A DNA stretch of 64,000 nt from Setaria digitata (lineage: Eukaryota; Nematoda; Chromadorea; Rhabditida; Setariidae): the NCBI GenBank assembly GCA_003640385.1, contig RCAB01000026.1, positions 1 through 64,000 on the forward strand. Reading direction: 5' to 3'. The notes under the pieces were generated by a model, which was not told the origin of the DNA, did not search any database, and was given only the letters and a program-made list of their open reading frames with translations. Positions within the stretch are counted from its first letter, which is position 1, and every line of letters begins with the position of its first letter. Positions 1-15,511 of the stretch are shown piece by piece. The translations under genes were made by a program, and so were the position numbers.

Positions 1-107
1 TTATCTGTCCATAATAATGGAAGAATTATTAAATCTCATACTCTAAATATTAATGAACTTAACTTATACACTTCCACTTCCTAGAAGTATTTGAGGCAAG
101 TACGAAC

Positions 108-211
108 CTTTTCAATCCCATCAGTATAATGGTTGGTTTTTGTGATTCAGATATTTCATCGGAATCATCCGCCCAACCGTACTCAAATTCACCGATATCA
201 TCGTTCCACAT
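108..211 (-). CDS. ragc-1: RagC/RagD-type GTPase, first coding exon only (partial)
   Basis: This is the 5' end of a Rag GTPase of the RagC/D class, the heterodimer partner of RagA/B that recruits TORC1 to the lysosome in response to amino acids. The exon reads 34 codons from the ATG at 211-209 and stops at a donor (AAAAG|GTTCGT) at 107. It carries an acidic N-terminal leader (EFEYGWADDSDEI) followed by KPTIILMGLKR, which matches the RagC/D strand that leads into the P-loop (family KPRILLMGLRRSGKSSI). The SGKSS part of the G1 motif must lie in the next exon, outside the window. An in-frame TGA lies 30 bases upstream with no ATG between, so the start is well placed. I see the strand and the splice site; the class assignment rests on the LMGLKR context and the acidic leader. 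A generic small GTPase is the less likely alternative. Confidence 0.72.
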
Positions 212-1636
212 CTTTTCACTCCAGAGGATCCTAGATCACATCATGTAAACTCTCTGCAATGTACAAAATGACTCGAAACAAGCGCTTAGTTAAGTTCTAG
301 CTCTTACTCTCTAGACCATAGTATTACACAGACTAACTACCGTCAGTTGAATCTACGATGTCATCACCAATTAAGCCAATGTAGTACCAACAACTAACTA
401 ATCAGCAATTACAATCAAATTAACTGCCACTAGGCTTGTGAATTGACTTCCAGTGAAAACTGTTCTACTATTAGTTGGTATCATTTAATAACAGTGTCAT
501 ATTTTTCAACTACTGATGAGACAATTTTAGGAGGTATGCTAGCAGAGAAGAGACAGATTTAGAGAAAGTGAATGAGAAGCTGAAGGATTGATAGACAAAG
601 AGAAATCCATGCGATTCCGAGGATAATTTCATGTATTTTAAATAGTTCAAGTGCAGTGAATTGGTGCTGTTTCTAGGCTGTCCTATTTTTTCTTCAGAAC
701 TGTTTGTAACTTGAAATTAATTCAAATCAGATCCCTTGAGGATGGATGTTAGACAGCTGTAAATGCACTAGTGTCACTTTTTGAAGTGGCGTTGAGAATG
801 CATCCAGGGATAAAAACAGAATTGAACTGGATGGATCTTAAATGAACCTAGGTCTAGCAAGCTTTTATTTTCTTCTTCGAGACCACACTCACAAATTGAC
901 AGTGATGTAAGAACTTCCTCTCTCCCCTACCGCCAGATAGCAATTCCTGATCCTAACCCATCCATCCTTATTTTGTGAGTATATATACTTCTTAACTGTA
1001 TGAAGCTCATTGTTTTCTTCATGGAGAAATTTTTATTCCACATAATCTAAAAAATGTGACAAACACTTTAGAAAATTTGAGAGAAAAATGGAATATACAA
1101 GAAAACCTTTAACGGCAGATTGCATAAATTCAAAGACGAATGAAACATTTTAGCCTTTCTCTCCCCTCATCTCTGCATTTTAGAACACATTATCGTACCC
1201 AATTACATCAAATTATGCATCTATACAAGTTAGTGGTGAACTTCTTACCCTAAATAGTGAAGATGAAAAATGAGTTGAGTATCGCAAACCACATCCTCTA
1301 ATATTGGCATTGTCAAAAGACTAGATAATTTGCGATCTAAACATTTTCCGACAAATATTCCAGTTCAAAATACTGGATAAATCTTTGTTTCATACCACAT
1401 TTTATTATATAACGGATGCAGAGAATGATTGCGAGCGATAGGTTCCTTTATATCAGCTAAAAATTTCAGGGTAAAAAGATAGTATTTACCACAAAAACGA
1501 AATAAAGTACCATCAGTCGGTATTTCTAGGCCATAAAGATAGAGTTGAGAAGCACAGGAAGATAATTTATATCGTTTTGGACATGAGATCTAGTTCAAAC
1601 TGATAAGGATTTTTTAGCATCTGATTTCTCATTTCT
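212..1636. other. Intergenic, no gene recognised
   Basis: This stretch lies between the RagC/D start and the CDK2 stop, two genes on the same strand. It should contain the CDK2 3' UTR and the RagC/D promoter. Base composition is clearly less AT-rich than the middle of the window. I found no run of codons with acceptable splice sites on either strand. The spacing of 1.4 kb is longer than usual for a nematode operon. Confidence 0.5.
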
Positions 1637-2505
1637 TTACTCAGTATCTGGCCCAAATAATGTTGATACCGATTCGATATGTACCGGCACATCTCTCAGA
1701 AAACGGTGACTGAGCGCTGCTTTTGAGGTGATCCGTTCTTCCGGTGGATACAGCAGCATTTGCTAAAACTGACACTAATTTCGAAAACACACAAAATAAA
1801 GAAATAGCAAGGAAAAAAAAACAATTTAGGAATTCTTCAATCTGATTAAGACTACTGAGAAATCCAGATGAATTCTTTAAAACTATCTATCCTATCTACA
1901 CGAATAATTATTAGTAAAGTTGGCTTAATTGTTTTTATGAACACTCATCTAAACTTTCCAGTATCTTTTAAATACGTTTTGATTAGTTGATTTACTTGAC
2001 CCTGATTTTTTTACTTAAGCTGCAATAGTTTTTGAACTTTAAGTTTCTAGTTCTTTACAAAGTGCAAGTAAACAAAACAAAAACACTTGGCCAAGCTTTC
2101 AAGACTCACACAGGGTTAGGTTTATCTGCCAAGCTAAACTTGTGTGCTATAAGTTCTAATTTCAAAATAATTGAAATAATTGAATTCAATAATTATATGA
2201 ATCAAGAATTACCGCAAGCAAATCTAAGCCGTCACTATCCAGACCTGGTACATGTTGCGCCAGAACACATTCTGTCCATAGTGGGAAATTATCATTGTAA
2301 TCAATGCAATTTATCAGATCTGGCCAAATCTAAAAACTTGGCCGTAGAACTTGCATTTCATAATATATTGATGCGGATTAGAAACAACCAATACATATAT
2401 ATATGTATTGGTTGTTTCTAATTTTCTAATATATATTTTATATAAATATATAAATCTAACTTACTTCNCATTTCATAATATATTGATGCGGATTAGAAAC
2501 AACCA

Positions 2506-2540
<35 letters not shown>

Positions 2541-4410
2541 TTGGTTTCTAATTTTCTAATATATATTTTATATAAATATATAAATCTAACTTACTTCCAC
2601 AGTAGGAGTTCCTAGGATTTTAAATATTTTAAGCAGTTGACTTATTTCCGTGTCTGCACGAAATAGCGGTTCAGATGTAACCAGTTCAGCAAATATGCAT
2701 GCCAGACTCCATATATCAACTGCTGTTGAATAGAATCTTGATCGAAGCAGAATTTCCGGTGCACGATACCACAAGGTCACTATCTACAGAAAGCACTTTA
2801 ACTAATTATCATGTTAGTAATACAAAAGGAAAAAAAGGATGAACTCCAAGGATCAACTTTACAAAACTTTCAAATTCAAAGCACATCCTCCGAGCTATAT
2901 CCTTACTTCTNGATGAACTCCAAGGATCTTTACAAAACTTTCAAATTCAAAGCACATCCTCCGAGCTATATCCTTACTTCTACAGGAAACAAGTCACAAA
3001 ACTTAATGACGTTCAGTAAGCCTAAAAAATCTTGCATTCTTCCATGAATTTAAACTTTTTACAAAAATGGTTTTCCTTTGCAGGGAAAAATTTTTTTTTG
3101 AAAAATAAAATTTATGTATGACCCTACCTCATGAGTGTAACATCTTGAAGGTATAGTGAAGGAACGTGCAAGACCAAAATCAGCTATTTTCACAGTACCA
3201 TTCATTGCGACAAGGATATTTTGTGGTTTCAAGTCTCGATGCAGCACACGATTTGTATGACAGAGGGTAAGGGCTCGTAATAACTGCCACAAGAAGCTCT
3301 GAAATTATCATAATTAAAGTTAATATCGTGTAAATGCAAATTCTGTTTTTACAAGTCATTTGTAAATCGGAATTAGAAATTGTTTTTAAATAATTTGTCC
3401 CTAAAATGAAGTGTTCTCAGTAAACAACCATTCTTATTATCTCATTCAGTTACCTTGATGTAAGGCACCGGCAAGGGTTTAGGTCGCAATTTTTCAATAA
3501 GCATCTTCAAGTCGTAATCAATGTGCTCGAAGACTAGATATATCTTCCTATATCCTGGAAAAAAACACTGAATAGGTAGACTGTGCCCATTAAATAGGTA
3601 GACTCTTAATTTTTGTTCCAGCAAGGATTTTCCTCGAATTATGAAACTCCTGATAAGCAGAAGCTTGTTTATATGCCCACCTAATATTATTCAGCATCGT
3701 CCTACTAACCTCTCATAGGATTCAAAATGTCAGCTTTCAAATTACTTTGCAGATGTTGGTTATGCTTGGTTTAATTAATATTTCTCTGTCAACATGTAGC
3801 AACATCTTTAGGTCTACTTAATATGTTCAGAAATAAAAATTCTCTTCAGCTTTTGTTAATCAACAACTCTTGGTTGAGAGTTAGTGTGAAAATAAAATAT
3901 AAAAACTGGTAAGAAATAACTGTGCTGGTTTTAACTTGACTATCTTCAAACCGACACATTATTCTCACTGACCATCGCTTGGGATTACACTGTGAATTTT
4001 AACGATATTTGGATGAGTGAGTTCTTTCAAAATTGATACTTCGCGAAGACAAGTTCCTGGCACACCTTCTCTACTGAAACACTTGAGTAGCAGATTAAAA
4101 ATAGAACAAATTTATATATTGGTAAATAGGTATCTCAGTTTTAAGTGCACTCCACACAAAGTGATAGGGTCGGTTGGAGAAGTCAAATGTTTTTAGATGA
4201 TATCGAGAAACAAATTAGTCGAATCAAATCATACCTGTCCAATCTGATCACTTTTATAGCGAAATATTTTCGCTGTTTTTTATCATATGCTTTATAGACA
4301 GTACCATACGTTCCTCCTCCTATCAGCTGACAGTTGGTAAATATATATGATCCAACTGTAAATGATGATGGTTCTTTCTGAAGTTCGCTTATATCTACTG
4401 TCCGTGCCAT
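1637..4410 (-). CDS. cdk-2: Cyclin-dependent kinase 2-like, complete, 7 exons, 326 aa
   Basis: Cyclin-dependent Ser/Thr kinase of the CDK1/2 class, expected to drive S-phase entry with cyclin E/A. Exons (minus): 4235-4410, 3973-4073, 3454-3554, 3128-3298, 2595-2783, 2213-2329, 1637-1762; all junction phases agree and sum to 327 codons. Visible motifs: glycine loop GGGTYGTVY with the inhibitory T34/Y35 pair, catalytic K53, cyclin-binding helix PGTCLRE (residues 64-70) in place of [15 protein letters not shown] (146-153), DFG (166-168), T-loop Thr181 in RCYTHE, then TLWYRAPE. The C-terminal lobe has IWPDLINC and [20 protein letters not shown]. From memory the PPERR/ALSHR wording resembles C. 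elegans CDK-2 more than CDK-1. About 20 residues precede the kinase core. Introns 4 and 5 each contain a single-N assembly join, but no exon is affected. Confidence 0.9.
2354..2597. repeat. Assembly-join duplication around N at 2468
   Basis: A single N at 2468 is flanked by two copies of the same sequence: 2354-2467 and 2469-2597. They differ mainly in the length of an internal (TA)n tract. The right copy runs through the donor of CDK2 exon 5, and the left copy ends at the matching base. This is what an unresolved overlap between two contigs or haplotypes looks like. The true genome probably has one copy. Confidence 0.85.
2377..2422. repeat. Perfect 46-bp AT-centred palindrome in a CDK2 intron
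   Basis: Left arm ATTAGAAACAACCAATACAT plus ATA is followed directly by its exact reverse complement, with no loop. The centre is a TA tract. The second copy of this locus after the N has a longer TA tract and an imperfect right arm (TTGGTTGG). A palindrome like this can form a cruciform and stall assembly, which probably explains the N beside it. Confidence 0.85.
2838..2981. repeat. Assembly-join duplication around N at 2911
   Basis: The 73 bases before the N (2838-2910) are repeated after it (2912 to about 2981) apart from a 3-base difference (GATCAACTTT versus GATCTTT). It lies inside the CDK2 intron between exons 4 and 5. It has the same form as the other N sites, so an assembly artefact is the likely cause and not a genuine tandem duplication. 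Confidence 0.85.
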
Positions 4411-5161
4411 CTTCAGATTTCCGCAAAATACAGGCGCAAAGTGAACAGAACAGCCAAAGATTTCTCGATTATTTTCTGCATTGCAATTTCAAATCAGTTA
4501 TAACTGATAAGCAAACAGACAAATATAAATTGGCAACAATCTAAACGGTACGAAATGAGAAGAAACTCGCCAGTCCAATATCTTAGCGACAGACTGGATC
4601 TACACGAGACTGCTCCCCAGTCTAGGGAATTCGAATGAAAAACAGAGCAACAGTGGTTAAAATTTCAGGAATTCTCTCAGAAATGTCAGTACCATCACCG
4701 AGACACAGTCTACTTAACGAGCCAATGAAAGAAACAGGCTAAGAAGTGAGTAGTGAAAAGATGAAATGATTTTGGAGATATAATGCTGCTAGCTTTGTGA
4801 AAGAATGTTAGGTTATGGAATGGAAGAAATGACTGGTAATGATGTAAACCGTATTGCGACTCAGCGGGAGTCTCTCTAGGACAAGTTCCTTCCGTGTCAT
4901 ACTTCAAGGTAGTCAGTTGCTACAGTCAGCGTCTTCAGGCATCTAGTTTGAGATATTAACTATAATTCTGTGGAACTTGATCTCTTCGAAGGTTCGGTAA
5001 AACAGAGAAAGTTGTGATAAATAAGCTTCAACATTCTTCAGCTATTACTGTATTGTTGCAGTTGACAACGCCGTTCGCCCTCGTTAACAGTATCTTCCGT
5101 GAGAAGAGAAAACGAGTTCAGTGAAGTAGTTTTAAATGAAGTTATGCCTGAGAATATTTCC

Positions 5162-5209
5162 GTGATAATTTCTGCACATTTTTCTGTGATAATTTCTGCA
5201 CATTTTTCT
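5162..5209. repeat. Exact 24-bp tandem duplication
   Basis: Two adjacent identical 24-base units (GTGATAATTTCTGC followed by ACATTTTTCT) lie in the divergent promoter region upstream of MCM7. No N is present, so an assembly join is not implied. Confidence 0.9.
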
Positions 5210-6353
5210 TCTAACCATTCATTTCAGTTTTTTTTTTTCACATTATATGGCAAAGTTCAAGTTGGAGGAGAAGAGTTGTGGAGAATATTTTTGCCGCTGA
5301 TACTGTTTGTGAGGTAAGTAGAGCTGGAAAACCGTGAGGATACTGAAATTCACAGATTTTTCACTGAATAGATGAATGAGATGTGCCGCGGTACACAGAA
5401 GACTTCCGACATGTACCATCCAGCACCTAAGCAGTGCAAGTTGTTGCTTTCCGGCGTAGTATTCCGAATTTTCCAGGCCTATGATTCCGTACGATCTTTC
5501 ATGATTCTCCGATTAATCTGTACGATACGCCATCACGTGGAGTCTTGATTACGCGTTGTTGAGAGTGAGGATAGTAGTGTGCAAATAATACAAGTTACAG
5601 TTAAACTCACTACAGGTAGGACATTTGCACGTGACTACCACGCCAATTTTCCTTACGCGTCGAACCTAATCTGCCTCTTTGAAGCAAACGTATTACAGTG
5701 TCATTAGTTCAAGTGATATAGCGCTCTAAGGGTCGTCTCTGTTCTTGAAACGTTCCATTCAAAGATTTGAATTTAAATGGAATGAGGTTAGTTTGATATT
5801 ATTTGAAGCGGAAGGGAGTGTGGTTTTATTACACCTTTCTCCTAAATGGATTAGTTTTTTTTTTTTTGGAATAAATTTTCATACTCATCTCTTTCTTTAT
5901 GTGCTGAAATTTCAGGTCTATTAGTTGCACGTACACTGAACACACCCAAAATCCCTTAAATTTTCTATTCTGAACTGTTACTGTACGAGAATACAGCTAT
6001 TAAACTGCTTGTAAAATCACAGCCTTTTTTTTTCGAAGGGATCACTAGTAACAAACTGTAGATTTTGCTTTATCGTTTGAGTCTGTGTTAATCCTCTATG
6101 AGTGATAACTGATATTGGATTGATGCTCACTAATGTAAATTATGTGATAGCTGAAATTTATTTATTCAAGAACGGGAAAAGTGTTGCGAGGGAATAAGTT
6201 AGGAAATGTGTGATGAATAGGAAAAAAAAGAGTGACTGTTTTTGAAAATCGTTTATTAGAATTGTCCCTCTGAAATTCGCAATTTTTTTTTTTTTGTTTT
6301 TTTGTGTTGCTGCTTTATCATTTATCTTTTTTCTGGTGCTTATAATGGTGTCA

Positions 6354-6360
6354 TTTTAGT
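6354..6360 (+). promoter_or_regulatory. Candidate SL trans-splice acceptor for MCM7
   Basis: TTTTAG followed by TAAATCACGGGAA and the ATG of MCM7. Nematode spliced-leader acceptors often sit this close to the start codon. The same acceptor could also end a 5' UTR intron running from the GTAAGT at 5315. Confidence 0.45.
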
Positions 6361-6372
6361 AAATCACGGGAA

Positions 6373-11018
<4,646 letters not shown>

Positions 11019-11637
11019 ATTGCTGCGTTAAATTCTATGCTTTCCAAGTTGTTGAATGTCTAAATAGTCTTTCTTTGATGAGAAATCCAAAGTACTCAGT
11101 AGAACTGATAGATAAGGTTAGAGAATTTTTTGATGGTCAAACTTCTAATTTTTTTCTCAAAAATGTCAGCAAAAAACAGTAGTTGAAACAGACCATTTTT
11201 TGGAGAGCGAAGAAGCAGATTATTTTGATTGCCATGAAAATTTTAAGCATTGTTTGGTATGCGAATAAAAACACTTCTACTCTCTTACTCCTTAAAAGCA
11301 TCCCCATACGAAGCATTGATTCTCTCACTTTGATTTATTACAGCGAATTTCCTATAAATCTACGACATATCTTCTTCAAAGTAAGATAAGAAAGTGAAGT
11401 TCAAACCCATTTATTGCAAATGCCTTTGTCAATTGTCAAATTTATTTTTTTTAAGGATTACTTATTTCAAAAGTGACTTGAATATTGTTGAGTATGTAGT
11501 TTAATATTTCTTTATTCTCTAGCAGCTTTCAACTTTTAGTAGATTGTTAATTACAAATGATCATAATCTTTTTATTGATATATATTTTTTAACTTGCTTA
11601 TGGTAAGGGAGTTTTGTCACACTCTTCATAAATTGAT
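11019..11637. other. Convergent 3' region between MCM7 and the PDZ gene
   Basis: The MCM7 and PDZ genes end tail to tail here, so the segment should carry both 3' UTRs and polyadenylation sites. Two short open stretches overlap on opposite strands near 11.18-11.39 kb, but neither resembles a protein and neither has convincing splice sites. Confidence 0.5.
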
Positions 11638-11793
11638 TTATCGACACGACCGCAGACGCTTCGTCACAGGTGTGTCACTTTGAATTTCTGTTTCAATGTG
11701 ACGCTCTGAGAAGTGAATTTTACGTCTCTGAGTAGTTGGTTTACGAAGAACCGAGATGAGATTGGTGGTTTGCTTGATTTCTCGTTGTTTGAA
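11638..11793 (-). CDS. Proposed last exon of the multi-PDZ gene
   Basis: An open stretch of 51 codons follows the acceptor TTCTTAG and begins FKQREIKQTTN, ending TKRLRSCR and a TAA. It has no ATG of its own. Its entry phase is 0, the same as the donor ATTATA|GTAGG at 11986 inside the preceding exon, and its GC content is higher than the flanks. If the donor is not used, translation stops at 11954 with KIQPISSY. The tail is basic (QRRKIHFSERH) and has no recognised domain. Confidence 0.5.
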   Translation of the reverse strand, partial: FKQREIKQTTNLISVLRKPTTQRRKIHFSERHIETEIQSDTPVTKRLRSCR

Positions 11794-14700
11794 CTAAGAA
11801 GAAATGATTATATTTTAACTTTTGCTGCTTGGCATCAAAGACTATAAGCCTGATTTTTCGCTGTACTGGTTTTTTGTGCTGGTTGTTTCGAAATTGCATG
11901 TTTTTTTTTGGAAAAGTGCACCTAAATCCTTTTTTAAACGTATTAAATCTTGCCTAATAAGAAGAAATAGGCTGGATTTTTCCTACTATAATTAACTTCT
12001 CTTGACTCAAGTGTGCGAACTTGGCTGGCTTTTGCACTTTTGGAATGAATTCCGAGGTTCCATTTGATACGTACATAAATTTGAGTTTTATAACTACTGA
12101 AGAGTTATGAAGAATTACATGTCTCTCAACTATTTCCTGTACATCTAACGGCATCTGCTCAAGATTTGTAGGACGGGCCATTCTTCGTTTCCATTCATCA
12201 ACTTCACGCTTAATTTCTCCATTACTGTCCAAGGTAATGGGTCTTTCAATCACGGCCTAAAGTAACTTGAAACAAAGGAAACACATTTCAGCACAAATCG
12301 CCGTTTGTTCTCTTTTCAAACTATCATTAACTCTTCATTTCCAATCAGTTGAGTTTGATCAGTCTGATGGATCTGACGAGGTTGCCACTGCGCAGAATAA
12401 GAAAATGAGTATTACTTGGAAGTTCGCACCGCATTCACGTATCATTTTCTTTGCTACATTAACATCTGATACCGGAATCCCATTGATAGCTATGATGTGG
12501 TCGTAAATTTTCAAATAGTCACCAGCTACAGTATTTGCAGCCAGTTCAGGAATAATGATCTTGTGTGCAGTGACATTCGCTATCTGAAGAATTTCTGAAC
12601 GGTTATTAAAAAGTTCCATAATTATTTGATGAGTTTCAATATAACTTCTAAAACAATGAAGAACTTGTTTTAAAGCAAAACCTACTTAAGAACGAGTCGA
12701 AAATTCTATTCATTACTCTCCCAGGAAGTCCGCGGAACTCTTGTTTTTATCAGTGTCTAAGGGAAACTGTTTTACAATCATCATGAAATAATTTTTAGAT
12801 GGAATGAAGGATCAAATTTAGCACTATTCATCCTTATGAGTTTTTTTCTTGAGATTTTGACCTATCAATTTAGCTCACTGAACTCTTTGTTGTCTCCAAC
12901 TTGAAAAACGTACGTTTAACCCGAAAGGACGGCCTGCACTTGAATCATATCGTACATTCACAATAATATAATCGTAGCCAGCATGCCTTTTGATTATTTT
13001 CTCGATGTTTGGGGGTAAAAGTCGCTTTTCCAGTTCCAGTTCACGTTCAGCACTACGCTCAACGATGATCTGAATAAACACATATCACTTCTGTTATGTC
13101 ATTTCCATCTTTATTCAGTCTATTATCATTATCATCCTTTAGTAGTGCAAATGATAAGAAAGTCTAATTATCACAATAACCTGAAGTGTTCATGATGTTA
13201 TCGTCAAGATAAGCAACTCAGTAAATTGCTTCTTATTTAACTGTTAATTAAAGAAGTGGTTTTCACTGTCTCCTTCTTGTTCAATGTGATGTTCAAGTGA
13301 ACTGATAATTCGGAATTAAAAGCTGATGTTAAGAGGCAAGCATTACGTTCACTCTTCCTCCAGCAGTAGCTTCCTCGAATAATTTGAAAAATTGGTTACG
13401 ATCCTTAATTGGAATACCATTTAATTTCTTGATTACATCACCAAGTTCGAATCTACCTTGAGCATGCGATTTATCCATAATGCTCGAAATCATCAGATTC
13501 TCATCCGGACGTACTCCTAGTGCTTCACAAGGTGCCATCTGTATCAAAGCTTCTTAATACTTTGACTAAGACCATAGACTCATTACTTCATTCACAGTCA
13601 CAGTCATTGTGTCACATATTTAAGACAGACTAGAGTTGAAAAAGGCAAGAGAACTGACGGAGAGTGAAATGAGAACTCTGTAAATGATTGTGGTAACTGA
13701 TGATGATGCATCAGCTGTTTCTCCCGTACTTTCTTTCTTGGCCACATTTCTGATGACATTTATTTCCAGGTCATTATTTATTCGCTGTAACAAATCGTAC
13801 AGCTGCTTATCCTCTTCTAATTTCGTTCCATTTATGTCGATTAGTTTGTCTTCTAGCTGTAAATATTTCTTTATTTATTATTAATTAAAAGCATTTCATC
13901 GCAGATAATATCTTGATAAAATTTCTCGATGGAATGAATTTCAGCTAATGTTCTTTACTTCTCTATCACTCATCTTACAGGACAGAATCCATCCCATTGG
14001 GGACCAAATATTAAGGATCCTTTCCCTTTTCAGGAATTTCCGGCACTCTGTGCTAATTTATTTACCTCAAATTTTGCCTCTCCAATTGAACCGTTTTGTA
14101 TTTTAGTAATGACTAAATCCTTTACTGTTATACCCAAAACATCTCCACATTCATATGGCACATGTATGTTAACAACCTGAAAATCATTTACTTTTCTCCA
14201 TTTCTCATTTCCTTACGCTAGAGTTGATTTAATTGATAATTGAATGGTACTTGAATAAGAATCGATTTGGTAATTGATTTAATTGATAATTGAATGGTAC
14301 TTGAATAAGAATCGATTTGGTAATTTTGATTTGCTAAGCTTTTAGATTCTAGGAAAGTGAATCACTTTTTTTTCAAATTCGACTTTATTTTTGATAATTT
14401 TTGAGCCACGAGAAATATATAAAACAATTTTTTGCTGTCCCTTGATAAGATTTTCAAAATCTTCCAATGATTGTATTGGTTCATCATTTATACGTTTAAT
14501 GTGATCTTTTTCCTTGATACCAGCTTCAGCTGCTATTCCATCTACCTTTTTCACTAGCACCTTAAAAATATGATCGCTCTTTTCTACTTGTGTATTTTTA
14601 AATAAAAATTTGAACAGATCATTCATTAATAATTACTTGAATTCCGTACATTGTTTACACTTCGCTGATTTTTCTTTAAAAATTCAAGTGAAATTCTAAT

Positions 14701-15511
14701 TAATTAACTTACACAATCTTGGTCAACAGTTGGAGTTACGCCAAACGATTCATTCTCGTTATTCTTTTTCAGTTCGATTACATAGCGATCAATTTTACTT
14801 TCTTTTTCTACGTCACCCTTTTGACGGTTAACCGTGAGGATAAATTTTGCTTGTGACTCTGTTGCTTGCTTTAGAAGCTGAATTTTTTTTTTTTAAGGAG
14901 AAAGTTAAATTAAATCTTGATTATGAAATTTTAGTCATGAAATAAACTACGTGGTTTTTTTCTCCAAACCAAAAATTAGGGAATGTCACAATTGTTAAGT
15001 GAATTAATGCATTTAACATGCTGCATGTTTATTTATTCAAACAATCTATCAACCAGACGAGAATTTTTAACTCGAATAAAAAAAAAAAAAAACAGGCCTG
15101 TGTCAAATCTTCATTTGTATCAAACTGCTTATCGTTAACAGCAATGATAGTATCACCAATTCGTACAGCTGGCTTACAACCATGCAGTACCAAGCCTTTC
15201 TGGATGATGGCTCCAGTTTCATTTAACACTAACATATCTTCTCTGCAGTGTTTGTAATGTAAATATAGACAAGTTTGTTGAATCACTCTCGATCAGTCTA
15301 TCAGTATGCAGTTATCAGTGCTTCAAGTTCCTTGAGCCTTTCATTATCTTACTTGTTTTAATTTCATTCTGTCTAATTCTTCAGCAATCTTTTATGAATT
15401 CAAATTGTGCTGCAGTCTCTATTTCATTGTCCCTTACTGCCATGTTACTCACCTTGTCAAGGAATCGACCTCAATTGCCATCCTTTCTAAGTCAGACAAA
15501 GATGATGTCAT
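11638..15511 (-). CDS. Multi-PDZ domain protein, about 604 aa, 11 exons
   Basis: A scaffold-type protein with five tandem divergent PDZ domains and no visible catalytic domain. Exons (minus): 15453-15511, 15098-15242, 14713-14877, 14366-14578, 14066-14176, 13677-13856, 13347-13538, 12914-13069, 12416-12583, 11987-12256, 11638-11793. Carboxylate-binding loops are visible as SFGV, VLGI, ALGV and PFGL in domains 2-5. Domain 1 begins at REDMLVLN and lacks its own loop, so it is either degenerate or missing an upstream exon. Typical PDZ cores include RIGDTIIAVNDKQF and YDHIIAINGIPVSD. All phases fit, but the junction after exon 2 needs a GC donor, and the exon 4 acceptor (GAAAAG) is weak. A stop at 11954 gives an alternative 563-aa form without the last exon. 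I do not recognise the family; nematode sperm PDZ proteins are one possibility. Confidence 0.72.
14224..14323. repeat. Exact 50-bp tandem duplication in a PDZ-gene intron
   Basis: Units 14224-14273 and 14274-14323 are identical over 50 bases. They lie in the intron between exons 4 and 5 of the multi-PDZ gene. No N is present. It could be a recent slippage duplication or a collapsed assembly overlap. Confidence 0.9.

Larger units (their letters stand above)
4411..6372. promoter_or_regulatory. Divergent CDK2/MCM7 promoter region
   Basis: The CDK2 and MCM7 start codons face away from each other across 1.96 kb, so this segment must hold both promoters and 5' UTRs. Visible elements are two ACGCGT sequences at 5551-5556 and 5655-5660, an E-box CACGTG near 5535, and GGCGCAAAG about 25 bases upstream of the CDK2 ATG, which resembles but does not match the E2F consensus. 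A strong donor (GAG|GTAAGT at 5315) could end a 5' UTR exon of MCM7. A 24-bp unit (5162-5185) is tandemly repeated exactly at 5186-5209. Promoter function is inferred from position only. Confidence 0.45.

Noticed and set aside
1..107. Second exon of the RagC/D gene
   Set aside because: The GSGKS part of the P-loop is not encoded in any frame here, so the intron must continue past the left edge.
2032..2421. 129-codon plus-strand open frame
   Set aside because: It overlaps CDK2 exon 6 on the other strand, which has family-level support.
5220..5290. Short frame MAKFKLEEKSCGEYFC before MCM7
   Set aside because: Only 17 codons, more likely part of a 5' UTR exon ending at the GTAAGT donor at 5315.
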